From Nautilus pompilius (taxonomy: Eukaryota > Mollusca > Cephalopoda > Nautilida > Nautilidae), in assembly GCA_018389105.1 (NCBI GenBank), contig JACATO010002730.1:3950501-4014500 (forward strand): 64,000 nucleotides of DNA, read 5' to 3'. Below, piece after piece: positions 36,795 through 50,126 of this stretch. A program made the position numbers and the translations under genes. Positions within the stretch are counted from its first letter, which is position 1. Each line of letters begins with the position of its first letter. The notes under the pieces were generated by a model that did not search any database, was not told the origin of the DNA, and saw nothing but the letters and a program-made list of their open reading frames with translations.

Positions 36795-39700
36795 CTAGGA
36801 GAGTGAATAAGCAACACCGAAATCACTTTCTTCATAGTTCTGGCATAGAAATTCTTTTACTTGCATTTACTTATTCAGAGTACACCTGGTGTCTGTAGCT
36901 ATTTTCATTGATATTCAAAGATAAACAAATCTCAAAAAATCTTTTGAATATTGATTTGGCAGTAATTTTCATGCTGCAATCAATAATACATAATTACCAT
37001 ATGAAAGTGAGAATATGTAAACACTTCTTTTTCTTCTTGTGACATGATACACACGGACAATCAAGCACCTTTCAGCAACCAGGTTTGTGAAGACTATGGA
37101 TACACTAGCATATTAATTATTTAAAGAAATACTAAAACCTTAGCATTTTTAATTGCTGCTTTTATTACTGTATTTAGTACCTATTTTGTAATTTAAAATG
37201 TGTTTTAAAAACTTATAAATGTATGGGCAAACTGATTGCAACAGAATTAATCTGAAGAACTTTACTAAAGAACTGATTGATCATTGATGATTAAAATGTT
37301 TGTTATGGATGCTGAGAATATTAATACATAGCATTTGTGATGTTACATACAGTAATGTAGTATTGTGTCATGGAAACCCAGTGTCTCTAACTCTTTAATT
37401 TGGTGCTCCATTAGCAGTTGGATAGCAAACTTAGAAATATATAGTTCTAAATCATAAAAAATTGATAATAATAATTTGATGAATAAAATTCTAATTTATG
37501 TAAAACAGGGATTAATTTAACTAAATGTAGCTTGTGCATATAAAAAAATATATGCATGCATGCTTACATTTGAAAAAAATGTCTTTGAGGCTTCAGTAAA
37601 TATTATTTAAAGCTCATCTATGCCAGTAATTTTCATAAATGTGGACTTTTAAAAATTTTACTGAACAATTAAATTAGATTTTATCTTATGTACACTTCAC
37701 TAGATAGAAAAAAAAATCAATCTAATAATAATACAAGAATGCATATTGTCTTCAAAATTATGATTTGTGTAATTATTTTGTTCTCCTTTATCTTTTTTTT
37801 TAATTTTAAACTAAATGCTAAAATGCTTTTATTTTAGTGAATTTTTAACTACTTTTTTTTTTTTGTTTATTGTGAAGAAAGTGGGCGGGACTAGGGTTTT
37901 GAACTTAATCATTACTGACAATTAATTCGGCCAATCCTTTTTGTTTCTCTCGATGTTTTGCCTGAGATTTTGGTTTAAAAAAAATAAATTGGTTAGCTCC
38001 AAAGTGAGTCTCGATGGAATAAACTTCTTAACTCCTCTATATACAGAATTATGCCACTCTTCTGTATATAACAAGGTTAGAAGGGTATAACATCTCCATA
38101 CTCGCAAACCTGTATAATTTTGCATTGTTCTTTATCTGATAATGTCAGCATTACCCTTTATTTTCATTATTCCGGTCACTTCTATTCCATTTCAATAAAT
38201 CAAATAAACCAATAAATAAATTTAAAAAAAAAATGAAAATCATTAAAACTTTAAATAATTTCATATCATCGAGGGTATGTATGATGAAGAACATTATTAA
38301 GGCGGTGTGGTGTATAGCCTAATATGGTCATTGTTTGCTAGTTTTTAACTTTTACTCTGGAACAGTTATTGATCATGGCTATTTTATTGACAGAATTCAA
38401 AACACAGAATTAAGTCTAATATTTTTTTTCCCTTTAAATCACTAAGCATTCTTAGTGCTGTTAGGTTAATTTAAATTCTGCCATCAGTGGCTAAACTTGC
38501 TGATGCATGATATGTATAATCCACATTTCCTGCTAGTTTGCATCTTATTATGGTTAAAATGTTCACGTTAGCAGAAGTTTATAATAAACAAAGACTGTCA
38601 CTGAAAAGGCATATATTCTAATAAATACATATAAAAGAAATCAATATTCTTATCCCATTGAGAAGTTTGTTTTTTCTGTTTTTAAGTCTTTGAAGTATTC
38701 ACCCATATATTTACCAGGAGTGGGTATTGACCCTGACACAGCAATCCAATAAATATACATTTCCAAGATTTAGGCATGGATTACTTTGTCACAATCAGTA
38801 CATTAAGCAGGATTTTATTTGTGAAAATATGTTTACTTTTTAAACTTTGGTATTCTTTTTCCAAACATATCATGTATAATATATTATGCAAAATTAATAA
38901 CTTTCTTTTGTTGCTTCTGTACTACTCATTGATTGGTTGTCAGATTTTGTCAGGATGCTTGGATCATTCTCAATTTTTACTAGAATTTAAACATTTTTTG
39001 GTGGGCTTAAGCAGCCAGATTCCATTTCTTTCAAAGAGCAACTTTTCACAATTAAACAAGTTAACAAAATATTCTGTCATTTCTCACTCGCTCAGATTGT
39101 ATGTTAATCAAAATCTATCTTGTCTAAAGCATGTTTTTTTAGTAATTATTATTTGGCTTTTGCTCAAGTAAACTAGTTAAGGGTTTACCATCTGTTATCC
39201 ATAATGGAAATTTGCCAAAAAATTTTTCTTTACTACCTACACATAAGTAAACCCATGAAAAGTGTGTAGAGAAATAACAGAATACCAGCTTACTTTCAGA
39301 GATATATTAATGTTACATATTTTGCAGTCAGTGACTCTATTCTTTCTACAGTAACTAAGAGTAAAATGCACATTACCTATGTGCATTTTCTAACTTAAGA
39401 TAGTATTACTAATTAAATTGATCAATGTCATGTTTGGTGAAGTTTCCAGTGAATTATACTGATATCTATATCCACTTTACAACATTGCACTTAAACTGTT
39501 TTAATTCTCTTTTTTTTTTCAATTGCTATGTAAATTTATATGGTAAATATGATTAAAACTACAATATATTAGTTGATTGGTGGTACACTTTAATTATTCA
39601 TAAATTCCTGGAAAAAAATTTTTTTTCTAAATTTAGATACTTATTTTTAGGAAAATTACTTTGTTTGAATTAATGAAGGCAATATTTAAAAGTTTAAACA

Positions 39701-42700
39701 TTTGATAAGCTCAGATATGATACAAAATGCAAAAGTAAAGCAGGTGAGATGGAATGCACGGTGGTAAAACAGGTAAAGAGCCACAAGCTAAAGATAAGTG
39801 TAACGAATGATATGAAAACAACAGTAAGCTGAAAAAAATGCAATGTAGCTATCTATACACCTTTAAAATAACATAATCAAGAGTTGCAATCCAACTATAA
39901 AAACAAAGAGGAAGATAACTGTAGCTGAAATTTACTTTCTTAAAAAATTGACTGATTATATCTCATCAAACCTAATTCTAGCATTAGATTTCTCTTCTCT
40001 ATAATTAATTTCTCTAGCTTTTTCTGTTTAATCTATAGTTTTCACATAAAATTTCATCAAAAAAGACCAATTTAGGATTGTCAGGTTAAAGATAGTTGAA
40101 ATCTATCTCTTGTTAGAGTATTATACCTTGACAGAGATGAGAGAGATACATGCTAAATATACATGCATTTAAAAAAACTTAACAGAATTTTCACTTTATC
40201 AAACTGCACCAAGTTAATTTTTTTTCTGTTATACTTAAAGATGTTGAATAGATATATTTTTATCTACTAGTTATAGCAAACTCACTTTGCTAAAAATTAG
40301 AGCTTTCTGCATATCATTATCTATCTCTAAGTTAGATATTTAAAAACACGAGATTTTTTTTTTTAATTCTGACCTATGTAAGTAGTCTCAACATTGTATT
40401 ATTAAATAGAAATTCTTTTTTTTCTAACTGGAAAGAACATGAGTGAATTTCTGCTTGCTAATTAAGAGCAGCCAGTAATTTACTGGACAAAAAAATTTCA
40501 TCTTTACTTCATTTTTAATGAATAGCAAAGACACCATGTCATTCAATGTGAAAAATAGTAACATTTATATAAATGCCAATTGTTGTCTTATTTCTTTTGT
40601 TTTAGCAGAGATGGGTTCATTTTTATTATGTTTAAGTGTAAGTAAAGTCCATCTTTGCATAATATAAACTTGGAATTTAAAGATGGATTTTAGTGTTTTA
40701 ATCCAGTGTAGTGGGAAATTTTAGTTTAAAAGAACCTTTTAGGTTTATCTACACACACAGTGAGAACAGAAGGCACTTTCAGAACTTATGTAAAGCCGCC
40801 TTTGTTTCTTTGACCCTAGAACATTAGATAATGTCAGCTGATACAAACATTTATCAGCTGTTTTAAAACAGCTTCTTTTTTAATAATGATGAATCGATAA
40901 CTTGCTTGCATTTGCATTTATAAAAATGGAGATTTTTCCCATTGAAAAATAGTTTGTTTCAGTTTTTACTATTTTTGAATCCACCAAAATTATCTTGAAA
41001 GAGATAGAACACATTTGTTTTTTTAGGCTTAAAATCATCAGGTAGTAAATATTTAAAATTATTGACTCATTCAACTGATACGAAAGGTATGCATTTGTGA
41101 TTTCATTGCTGAAACAACAAAATTTATATTGCACTATTTGGTCTTATGTCAGTTCTGTGAGTATGAGATGTTTTTGATAAATTTTATAAATATGTTGTGC
41201 AATGTTTTGACTACTACTATTAGAGACCCATAATTGGTCAAATGTTTCTTTAAGGCAGCAACTGTGTATTGTATATTCTGCATTTACCATTCATCTGATT
41301 TTATTTTTAAATGACTTCTTGAAAATAAAATATGTAAACAATTTTCAGTTTTAAAAAACTCTAAGTGTTAATAATAAATTGAGTTTTCAGAAATCCTCAA
41401 TTTAAAAAAATTGAAGAACTGTTCATGAATAATTTCTGAGTTCATGAGGCAAATAGTATGATTTTTGCTGTTATTTGGTTATGTCAATACAATTTCAGTC
41501 TTGCATGTGATGATAACAGTATATAGAAAACAATACAAACGATAGAAACTTTTCTCCAATGATAGATGTGCTTATTGTTAAGCTCAATGTGCCAATGACA
41601 TTAGCAGATCATTGAGGCTAGTTTTAGACAACAGCTGACCCATATCATTTATTTTGGTGGTGACTACATTGTTATTTTGAATTCATTCAAATTACTGAGT
41701 GGTAGTTAAAACAGAACAGAACCACAGCTGACATGAAATCAATTTTTTTCTTGATTTGCCAGACAGGATAAATTTCTGTGCGCATTTACAGCCATTCTCA
41801 AATTACAGACTCCGAACGACAGCAAATTGTTCATTCTATCTGACTTTTTCTTAAACTTTAGTTGTGATTTAATGCATCCTGTTGAATAAAACAGTGTAGA
41901 GCAGGCAGGGTTTTTTTTTCCTTTTTTGTTGAAAATAATTTGTTACTTTGTCAAATGTTTCCTCTTTCTTCATACACCCAGTAAGGATTCTGTGTTTATT
42001 GCTTTCCCCACACATAAGAAAGTTAAACAAATGTGTCTTCTAAGATTCTAACTGTCATGAGCGACTGCAACTTCTTATTACAGACATGGAAGATAGTTGT
42101 CAGGGTGTTGCATTTAGTCTATTACTTGCTGGCTTTCCATCTGAAATCAGCAAAGAAAACAGACTGAATGACTCCATTCCAGCAAGAAATTTAGTCTGTA
42201 TTTCATTTAATAATCAATGTTGAATAAGAATTTCTGCTGTGTACTGTATATTGAATAAGCAGAAACTAATGCTCCATGTAATTTTTTTTATATAAGAATT
42301 CAAATTATATAACAGGTAAAATCCTTGTCATGGCCTTAGAATAAATGGTTGCAGTAGCTTTGCATTTCAGATAAAGAATCTCTCAACAATTATTTCAAAC
42401 CTTTTTGTTGTTGTTTTCAGTAAACAGGCATATTGAAATAAACTATTAAAATTAACCAGACTATGATAAAAAAAAAAAAAATGATTCAGGAGTTTGAATT
42501 GATCATGTTCAGAAGATGAATCTTTGTATTAAAGCCAACAGGGTCGTAGTAAAGTTTCTAACGTTCATCATTCTAGTTAACTTTTTAAATTCTCTTGACT
42601 TGTTATAACACATTCAGTACAGACCATGGAGCTCTCATGGAAAAGATTTCACTCTCTTGGAAGAAGATGCATGTAATATGAAGAATGACTGTAGCTCTTC

Positions 42701-43543
42701 AGTTGCTTATCTTGATTTAGAGAATTTTATAGTAACATTTGAAAACTTCAAAATGATTTCTAGGAAGAAATGCTTAAAATTTTATTTCTTGTTACTATAA
42801 CCACAATATAAAAGATAATGATAATTACCAAACAATAAATGGGAATTCTTTTATAGTAATTAGCCTAAAATGCTTTGCAAAACCTGGTTTTGGAAGTAGA
42901 AGTATAAATGCTTTTCACAAATTTATAAGCACACATTTTGACAAAAGGATCTTTTTCATATACCTCATGAAACCTTGCTTTTTTTTCTATGTTTTATAGC
43001 CTGTTATGAACTATTCATGTAAAATGCTTTATGTAACTAAGCCAACAACAATTTGAATTAAATTTTTTTGAGCTGACCAAAACAATCATGTTATCCATTA
43101 ATGTTTTAGAATATTTTAGGGCTACTCTCCATGAACATTAAAAAAAGACTAGTTTCTGAATAGCATTTTGCCTCAGTTTTGAAGATTTAAACAAAAACAA
43201 CCTTTCTCATATGAATCGTTGCTTCTCTCAAATACAAAACACAATTTACCTATTCTTGAAGAAGCAATATCAGCCGTATAGGACATCACTTCTTACATTC
43301 ATTACAGACAAATAAAATTTGCATGAAGGCAAACAAAACTTTATATTAATTACACAATAATGGTACTATCTAATCTGTAACATAATTTAAAAGTGCATGG
43401 GTTTTACATTGTATGTATGTTTAAAGTAGGTCTTAATAGAAGAGGAAGCTTTAAGTGAGCGAAATCTGTTTAGTTATAAGAAAAGAGATAAAGAAATTTC
43501 TGTTTCCTTTTTTTAGGTTAACTTATGTGTTTTCTTATTTTAG

Positions 43544-43683
43544 GATCACCACGTAAACAGACAAATGGTGAGAAGCGAAGTGAATCCAACAGCTATGCAG
43601 AAGAAAGTGTGCATCTTGGAAACTTTGCTGTTCTCATCTTGGCACAAGTGATATGCTGGTGTCTCACAATATCAGAAGCATGA
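43544..43683 (+). CDS. Terminal coding exon with GPI-anchor-like tail
   Basis: Begins after TTTTCTTATTTTAG, enters in phase 1 and ends at TGA (43681-43683). It codes 45 complete codons plus the split first one. The first part, GSPRKQTNGEKRSESNSYAE, is hydrophilic and basic/polar, a stalk. Then comes a 16-residue hydrophobic run, FAVLILAQVICWCLTI, ending three residues from the C-terminus. A hydrophobic stretch at the extreme C-terminus with no cytoplasmic tail, preceded by small residues (SNS or GN region), is the pattern of a GPI-anchor signal cleaved in the ER. A very short-tailed transmembrane anchor is the alternative. With the Ig exon upstream this fits lachesin/IgLON-like neural adhesion proteins. 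Confidence 0.88.
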
Positions 43684-46670
43684 GTCTTACTGTTTCACCA
43701 TCATCATTCTGTTAAGGGATTAAACATTCAGTAAATGCCACCCTCTACCCCCACCCCTCCTCTCTTTTCCTGCAGCAAACAAGGCAGTTTGTTTTGCTTG
43801 TCATAACTGTGAGCATCATGCTCCAACTGCATATCTGCCTAACAGCCATTTTACCATATTTTTTTTTTTTGGAAAAGGAGAAACAGAAACAGTTAGGAAG
43901 GGACCTTTAGCAGAGATGAGAATAATATCAGCACCCTTGTTCGTGCCCCTCTCTTAAGAAATGTTTCATTAAAAGAACAATCATTGTGGCCAGAAGTACG
44001 GTGTACATGATTATTTATATGCAACAGTAAATGTCTTAAAGACATTGTTAGACAACTGTAATTGATCATTGCATCATAGACTGAGATTATAGTGAAAGTA
44101 GGACCAAAAAAAACAACAATTAAATAATTCATATTTTATACAAATGGACTGAAAATGGCTGTGAACTTCCTGGACATCTTTGTCTGTGGTGGCCAACACC
44201 AAAAATGGAAATCCATTGGACATTTTTCATCAGTTAACAGAAAAGTACCAATGATTGAGTAATGAAACAAAATTCTTGGATTTGATTGTGAATATTTGTA
44301 GTCATAAGATTTTAAAAATGTATCAATTATATTTGTTTGGATTAATTAAAGTGGGTCACACATTTTTAATGTTAATTGTTAAACAGCTTTCAAAGTTACG
44401 CTGTTTGTGTAATAAATTACAAAAAAACTACAAAAAATTTAAGTGGTCTTGGTATTTCTGTATTGCAGTAAGATTTGCAGATTGAGTGAAAGATCTCTTT
44501 TGTGAAATATTTTTTAACCTTGTTCAGGTACCTCCATAAGTCCTTGGCCAACAACATTGTTATTCTCAACAAAAGTCAGACAGTATGAAAGAACTCTTTA
44601 TCGTAATATGTTATAGTGACAATTACACTGATATTAAAAAAAAATTTTTTGCATTAAAAATTGAACTGAAATTAAATGATACTTCAAGATTTTTCTTCAT
44701 CACATGCATCTACAGGAAAATAATTGCCTTCAGCTCTTTGAGGATCTACTGAAACACAAAGAAAACAAAAACATGACAATTCTGGGTAAATCTTCATTTT
44801 TTTTATGACCTCCTCAAACAGCAAAAGTCAGTCTATATTTAGTATTTACATGATGAAAGATTACTTTTCATCTAGTGCAAATGAATTAAAACAAAACTTC
44901 AGAAGATATTTTCAATGGGTAATAATTTTAAGAAGTATTATGAAACATTTGTAATTAATGAACTGAGACAGGTCTTATTTTTTTCTGATGTATGAAGTTT
45001 AGTTTCATTATTATTTCCATTTTGATATTTTTACTTTTTTCTTCACCATTTTACTTTTTTTTGCAGTACCATGATAATTGAATACTAAAGTAGAACAGAT
45101 TTGCTTTATTTATTTAAATCTATATAAAAATTGCTTTGTGCAGGTTACTAGACTTGCTAATGGCTGATTTAAAGCAACTAAGAGGTTGGCCCTCTTTACT
45201 CTTATTGTTATTATTTTTTATAATTTATTTATGATTATTATTATTTCTTAAAGTTTGTTGTTTTTTTTTACAGTAGATTTAATTAAGAACTTTGTTTTAA
45301 AAATGCAAAGATGGATCTGAAAGATTTTCTCAATTTCCATGTTGTAACTGACCAGTTGTCTTTGCTTTACATATCCATTAAAAAAATTAATGTATAGTAC
45401 CATTAATTTAAAAAACGCTTTCCATGTGCTTACAGAAAGTTAAGAATTCCTGTATGTTTAGCAAACATTTTGAAACATCTTAAAGTTCATGTTTACTCAA
45501 TGAGACCAAAAATTAAAACAAACTCTGAAAATTCAAATCCGATGGAGCCAGGATATTGGAGATATATAAAATATCCATATTTTGGGGCCCAAGGTTTAAA
45601 AAGCAGAATCATCTCTGTCCTTTGGAAATCTTAACAAAAAAAATTATTTTTGCCTCATCAGAATAATTAATTCCTACTAAATTAACTTTTCTGGATTCTG
45701 TCTATAGGCGTTTGATCTGTTCAGCAAACCACACCTGTAGGATTTGCCATCACTTGAATACTGATTGATTTAAGACAAGCGAGAGATAATTTTCATGTTT
45801 AATAGAGTTTGTTTTAGTAAACAGACTTTTATCTATTTTTTGTTCACATTATCCAGAATAATTTTCATATCTTTTGATTTACCCAGTAATTATATTTACT
45901 TTATGATATGTTTAATGCAGTATAAAATTTAAAAAACAAAACATTTTTTTTAACAATTCTGTCTTTTGTATTTCATCATAGGGTCTGTTCAAAACTAAAA
46001 CAGTTTTAAATGAAAAAGGCAAAGTAAATGAGTAAATATTTAGTTTTGTTTTATTTATTTTGATTTCTTGCCAGTATGAATATTATAAAATTGAATGTTT
46101 TTTTTCCTGCTGCTATCTGTTGGTAAGGTCAGGTGGTTCTTGGTCACCGAACACTGTCGAAGTACAAAGGCCAAAACAATAGTTAATCGTTTTCTTTTGA
46201 TGCCTGCAGAATGTCAGACTAATCTTATTTATTTAGGAAAATTGGTTCCATAAAGGTTTTTGGTATTAACTTTCATAAGCTGAAGAGTAGATATGATGGT
46301 TAAAAAACCCCAAAGTCAGAGATTCAAAGTATTCATTTCAAGAAAGTTTTTTCATGGTAACTTGCAGCTTGTTATTTTTATATTTTCTTTCAATGATACT
46401 TAGGATAAATCTTGTTTAACTCTTAAAAATTCTTGTCCTTTATTACCGTACAATTGGAGGATATTCTGAAAACAAAGAATAACCCTGGTTGCATGTGTTG
46501 TTATTGTGATAAACATTTCTGCCTTCAAAAATCAAGTGATTATTTCATCAATGCAATGGAAACAAAAGTTGAAAAGCTTTTACAAGCTGCCTGACTCCAT
46601 CCTTTCTCCATTCAGATTACTGTTGATTGTGTGATTGTTCTCAATAAATCATTTGTATTTTTTACTCATT
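43684..46670 (+). other. Probable 3' UTR of the Ig gene
   Basis: After the stop codon there is a C/T-rich stretch (43740-43775), then about 2.9 kb of AT-rich sequence free of recognisable transposons, in contrast to the introns. AATAAA occurs at 44411-44416 and at 46643-46648, so short and long 3' UTR forms are possible. No coding signal seen. Confidence 0.55.
46643..46648 (+). promoter_or_regulatory. Candidate distal poly(A) signal
   Basis: AATAAA followed within 40 nt by a long T-rich, G-containing stretch, as expected for a downstream element. It sits about 600 bp before the hAT insertion. The actual cleavage site is unproven. Confidence 0.45.
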
Positions 46671-47249
46671 TTTCATTTTTTCAGTAGGCTCATTTTTTGT
46701 CAGAATTATTATAAATGATATATGTGTACATCCTCAAACATTTCATTATACTCTCAAGCAGCTTTAGTATGCACATTAACAATACGTATAGACTCTTTAT
46801 TTGTAATTAAACATACATAAACACTTCAAGTGCTAGAGGCAGCACTTAGGCATGGAAGTCAGCCAGCCAGATTCCATTTCAGTAACCAGCTGCCATTTTG
46901 TACAAGATCAGGTGGCTTGTTTGGTACCCAAACTCCAAAAGAAGCTGAACAAGAGACTGGCTACTATGACGGGATGTAGCTGCCAGTTGAGCAGAAAGTC
47001 CTTACTAGACAGCCCCTGTTTAGCTATGGAAGCAAACTGGAGTAAGTAAACTATACCAAAAAAAAAATATTATAACTTTAGATAATAAAATATACAAAAT
47101 ATTTTCATGGATATATGATCATGGAAATTTCATGAATTTTCTCCATCTAATACATGTCATGTGCCAGTGTCATAGTACCTTGCATACACACACTATCCTA
47201 TTTAGTACATCAGTTAATTCACTATAGATAAATACAAAACATTTTTGTT

Positions 47250-50126
47250 ATATTTGGCAGTGGTGCAGCCAGGATATATTTTTGGGAAGTCCCAACCAAC
47301 TGACAGAGATGTTTATTCAAAATACAGACTAGGACCAAAGAAGTACATACCTGGATTTCTATATTTTTAAGAAATAAATTAGAGTATGCAAAGTAAACTA
47401 GAGTACGCAAAGATTTATTTTACAACTGATTTACTATACAAATAATTACAAAACAAAATTCAGTCTGCGTTTTTTCTTAGACAACCATTCAATAACAAGT
47501 TCTGTATCAATTGTAATGTAATGGTCGATCATCAAATGAGCCAATCCAATCAAACGGTCTTGTTCCATAGTGCTCCATAGAGAAATGAGCAGCCACCAAA
47601 GTGTTGAAAATGAAAGTTCACTTGTTGCTGTAGTGGCTGGCAATGTTGCAAATAAGCAGTGTGGTGTGTGGATATTTGGAAAAGAGAAGGAATCATAGGC
47701 AGTGTCTACATGACATTTTCTGACAGTTCAGTCTTCAAAACAATGGCTCACTTTGACGTCCATCTTTTGTACTCTCCTCTCAAGACTGGCATAGAGGTGT
47801 CAATGTCACAGCTGTAATGGTCAAATACCTCTTGGAGAGCAGTGAAGTTGCCCAAACTAAGGAAAGCAGAGATTAAATGTTGCATCTTTAAACAGTGTCA
47901 TGCCATAGGATGAAATCACACCTACATCTGGTAAATCATGTTCTCCAAGTATGGAAGGTAAATGGTTCTTCTGTATAATTACTCTGGGCTAGATGCTTCC
48001 TGATTTTCTTGATGAATTTGGTGCCCAGTGTGTCTTGGAAGTTTGATATTGACATCCAGTTGATCAGCTGTGGTCATAACTGAATCAGTAAAAATAGAAT
48101 GGAATTCTGCTTCTGCATTTTCTCTTTTGTTTCTCAAAACATTCAAAACCTCATCCACCATTGACATGCAATTTAAAAAATCAATATCTGGAGTTTGCAG
48201 AGCCTTAGACAATGGCAAAAACAAAGCTGCCATTTTGTTCATGACATGAATGGCAATGATAAATTCTGTGTTGCATATTGCTCACAGCAATGATGTAGAA
48301 TTTCCACCCCAATCACCACCCTGCTGAGAAATATCCTCCAAAGCTCAAAGAACAGGCTGGCTCCAGAAATTCTGTAAAAAGTACAATTAATGCATGACCT
48401 TCAACCCAATGGGTTGGGCAAACCTTTTTTATTCCTTTCCTGGAAGGGAGATTCACTTGCAATGCTGTTTTTCATTTTGCTAAGATATGAAAGAAAGTGG
48501 CTATCTCCTTCACTTTGCCATGATAGTTGTGAAATGATGCGATTGGACATGCTGCTTGTGTAGCAAGGTTCAAAACATCACTGTTTCAATGCACATAAGG
48601 TGCTGCAGGAGTTACCTTCTTCACCTCTGCACACCTTTCCATTGGCCACTCATGGTGCTTGCACCATCATACCCCTGACCATGGATAAGACCAATATCCA
48701 GACCAACTTGTCTCAATATATTCAAAGCTGTTGTGGTGGTACCCTTAGCAGTCAAGTCTCCACTAACATCAAAAAATCTTAGAAATCTTTCATTGACTTT
48801 GTTCTCTCACAGAGATAGAACACTGTTCCCTTGTTGCCATATATGTTGTGTCAACCAAAAGCAGATTGAAGAATTTTGCAGCTCTTATTTCTTTGACAAG
48901 TGTTTGCACAATGACACTACCACACACATTGTTATCTTGTTCTGTGTCAGTCAACTGAGATAGGTTGCATTCGCATTTGCAGTGTCAAGGTGGCATTGAA
49001 ATGCAGCATCACCAGCATCAATCCTAAATCTTAATGATGCTCTGAAAATTCCATCATTGTGCTGAGTTGTCTCTATTTTGAATGGTCCATGATCTCTGTG
49101 CCCCCTTAATGTAAATTCCTGTTGTCCACAAAATATGACTGTTTTTATTACTGGTCGAATCTTGCTCCTGTTTTCTTCAACTTGAAGCTGACGTGACGAA
49201 TCCAACAATCTGATAATATCTTTCTCTTTCTCCATATACCTCACCAAGAACTCATCAGCTTGTTTATGACTCGCAATGTGATAGTCCTCTCCTGCATGCT
49301 TCTCAAAGTCTTTTCAGGCATCTTTGTACTGACACAGTGGTTTCATTACAAATTTTTGAAGTTTTTGGTTTCTAACATTCTCCGGACCAAATAATGCATA
49401 ATATTTGCAGTGGACACCATGATGACTTGGGCTATACACAAGAAAATCCCAGATGTTTAGCCAGTGGCATAGAAAGGATCTGTTATGCCTGCACTGCACA
49501 ACACTTAGAAATTTTTAGTCTGCAAAAGGCATCCATGGACTTTTCAGTAACTTATATCATTTTTAATCAGTGACGGTTGAACCTATATATGCTCCTATAT
49601 CATTTGGCAAAGGTTGAAGAGGATTGGTTGGTAGAAGTGGTTCAGGCACATCAGGAAGTTCTCATAGTACTTCTACTGATTCACCAGATGTTGCCTTCAT
49701 TGTAGCTGCATCACCCTTCGGTCTCTTTACAAAATATGACTCAATGCCCAGTTGAGAAGAACTTGGTGGTTTGCCTCGTTTGTTAGACATGACTGACAAC
49801 AAAACGGTTTGCTTGAAAAAACGAATTGATTGGTAAAATGACATAGCTGGGTCAAGCAAACGTGCACAGCACACTAGTGTAGAGGACTGTATGTAGCATA
49901 GGACACCACCAACACAGAGACTGGTGACTGCTTTGTAATCAATGCACCATGAGGTATGACTTAAGGCCTATTCACATTGCCATGTTGAACACAGCAGGGT
50001 GAATTTTGTGCAGTTTACATTGCAGGCATGTTTACCGCACAAAAGGTCAGTCAAAAAATTGTCAGAAGTTTTTCAGTGGAGAAAGGCCCCAATGGGCCCC
50101 CTGCTGGCTGCGCTACTGATATTTGG
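47250..50126 (-). mobile_element. Complete hAT transposon with TIRs and 8-bp target duplication
   Basis: The element occupies 47258-50118 (2861 bp). It is flanked by a perfect 8-bp duplication, ATATTTGG at 47250-47257 and 50119-50126, the hallmark of hAT insertion. The terminal inverted repeats begin CAGTGGTGCAGCCAGGA on the left and, complemented, CAGTAGCGCAGCCAGCA on the right (14 of 17 match). The transposase reads on the minus strand. The clean boundaries and unmutated duplication suggest a fairly recent insertion. Confidence 0.92.
47443..49790 (-). pseudogene. hAT transposase (TTF finger, DUF4371, hAT dimerisation), broken
   Basis: Starts at MSNKRGKPPSS (49790) and ends with KKKRRLNFVL and a stop at 47443-47445, a span of about 780 codons. 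In order: a nuclear-import-like basic stretch; a TTF-type zinc-finger region (HHGVHCKYYALFGP, about 49390-49430); a DUF4371 region with RSKIRPVIKTVIFCGQQ and LRGHRD (about 49090-49190); HGQGYDGASTMSG near 48640-48680, around a catalytic Asp of the hAT RNase-H fold; and the C-terminal dimerisation domain SELSFSTLWWL...MEQDRL (about 47540-47620). Architecture matches the ZMYM1-like hAT lineage. Several stops and frame changes lie between the blocks, most densely at 48.3-48.9 and 47.65-47.95 kb, so it is not functional. Confidence 0.87.

Larger units (their letters stand above)
32573..43543 (+). other. Intron of about 11 kb
   Basis: Starts GTAAGT and ends with TTCTTATTTTAG. It contains two SINEs (33.2 and 35.3 kb) and a Tc1 fossil (36.0-36.8 kb). 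From 36.9 to 43.5 kb I see only AT-rich unique-looking sequence with homopolymer runs. The hydrophobic open frame at 38776-39171 is AT-rich and lacks any recognisable domain. Confidence 0.75.

Noticed and set aside
38776-39171. 131-codon hydrophobic + strand frame
   Set aside because: AT-rich composition, no domain, no splice-site support. Long frames of this kind are expected by chance in 64 kb.
46852-47049. 65-codon + strand frame ending near a GTAAGT
   Set aside because: No known family, and just past the likely poly(A) site of the Ig gene. Not enough to call a gene.
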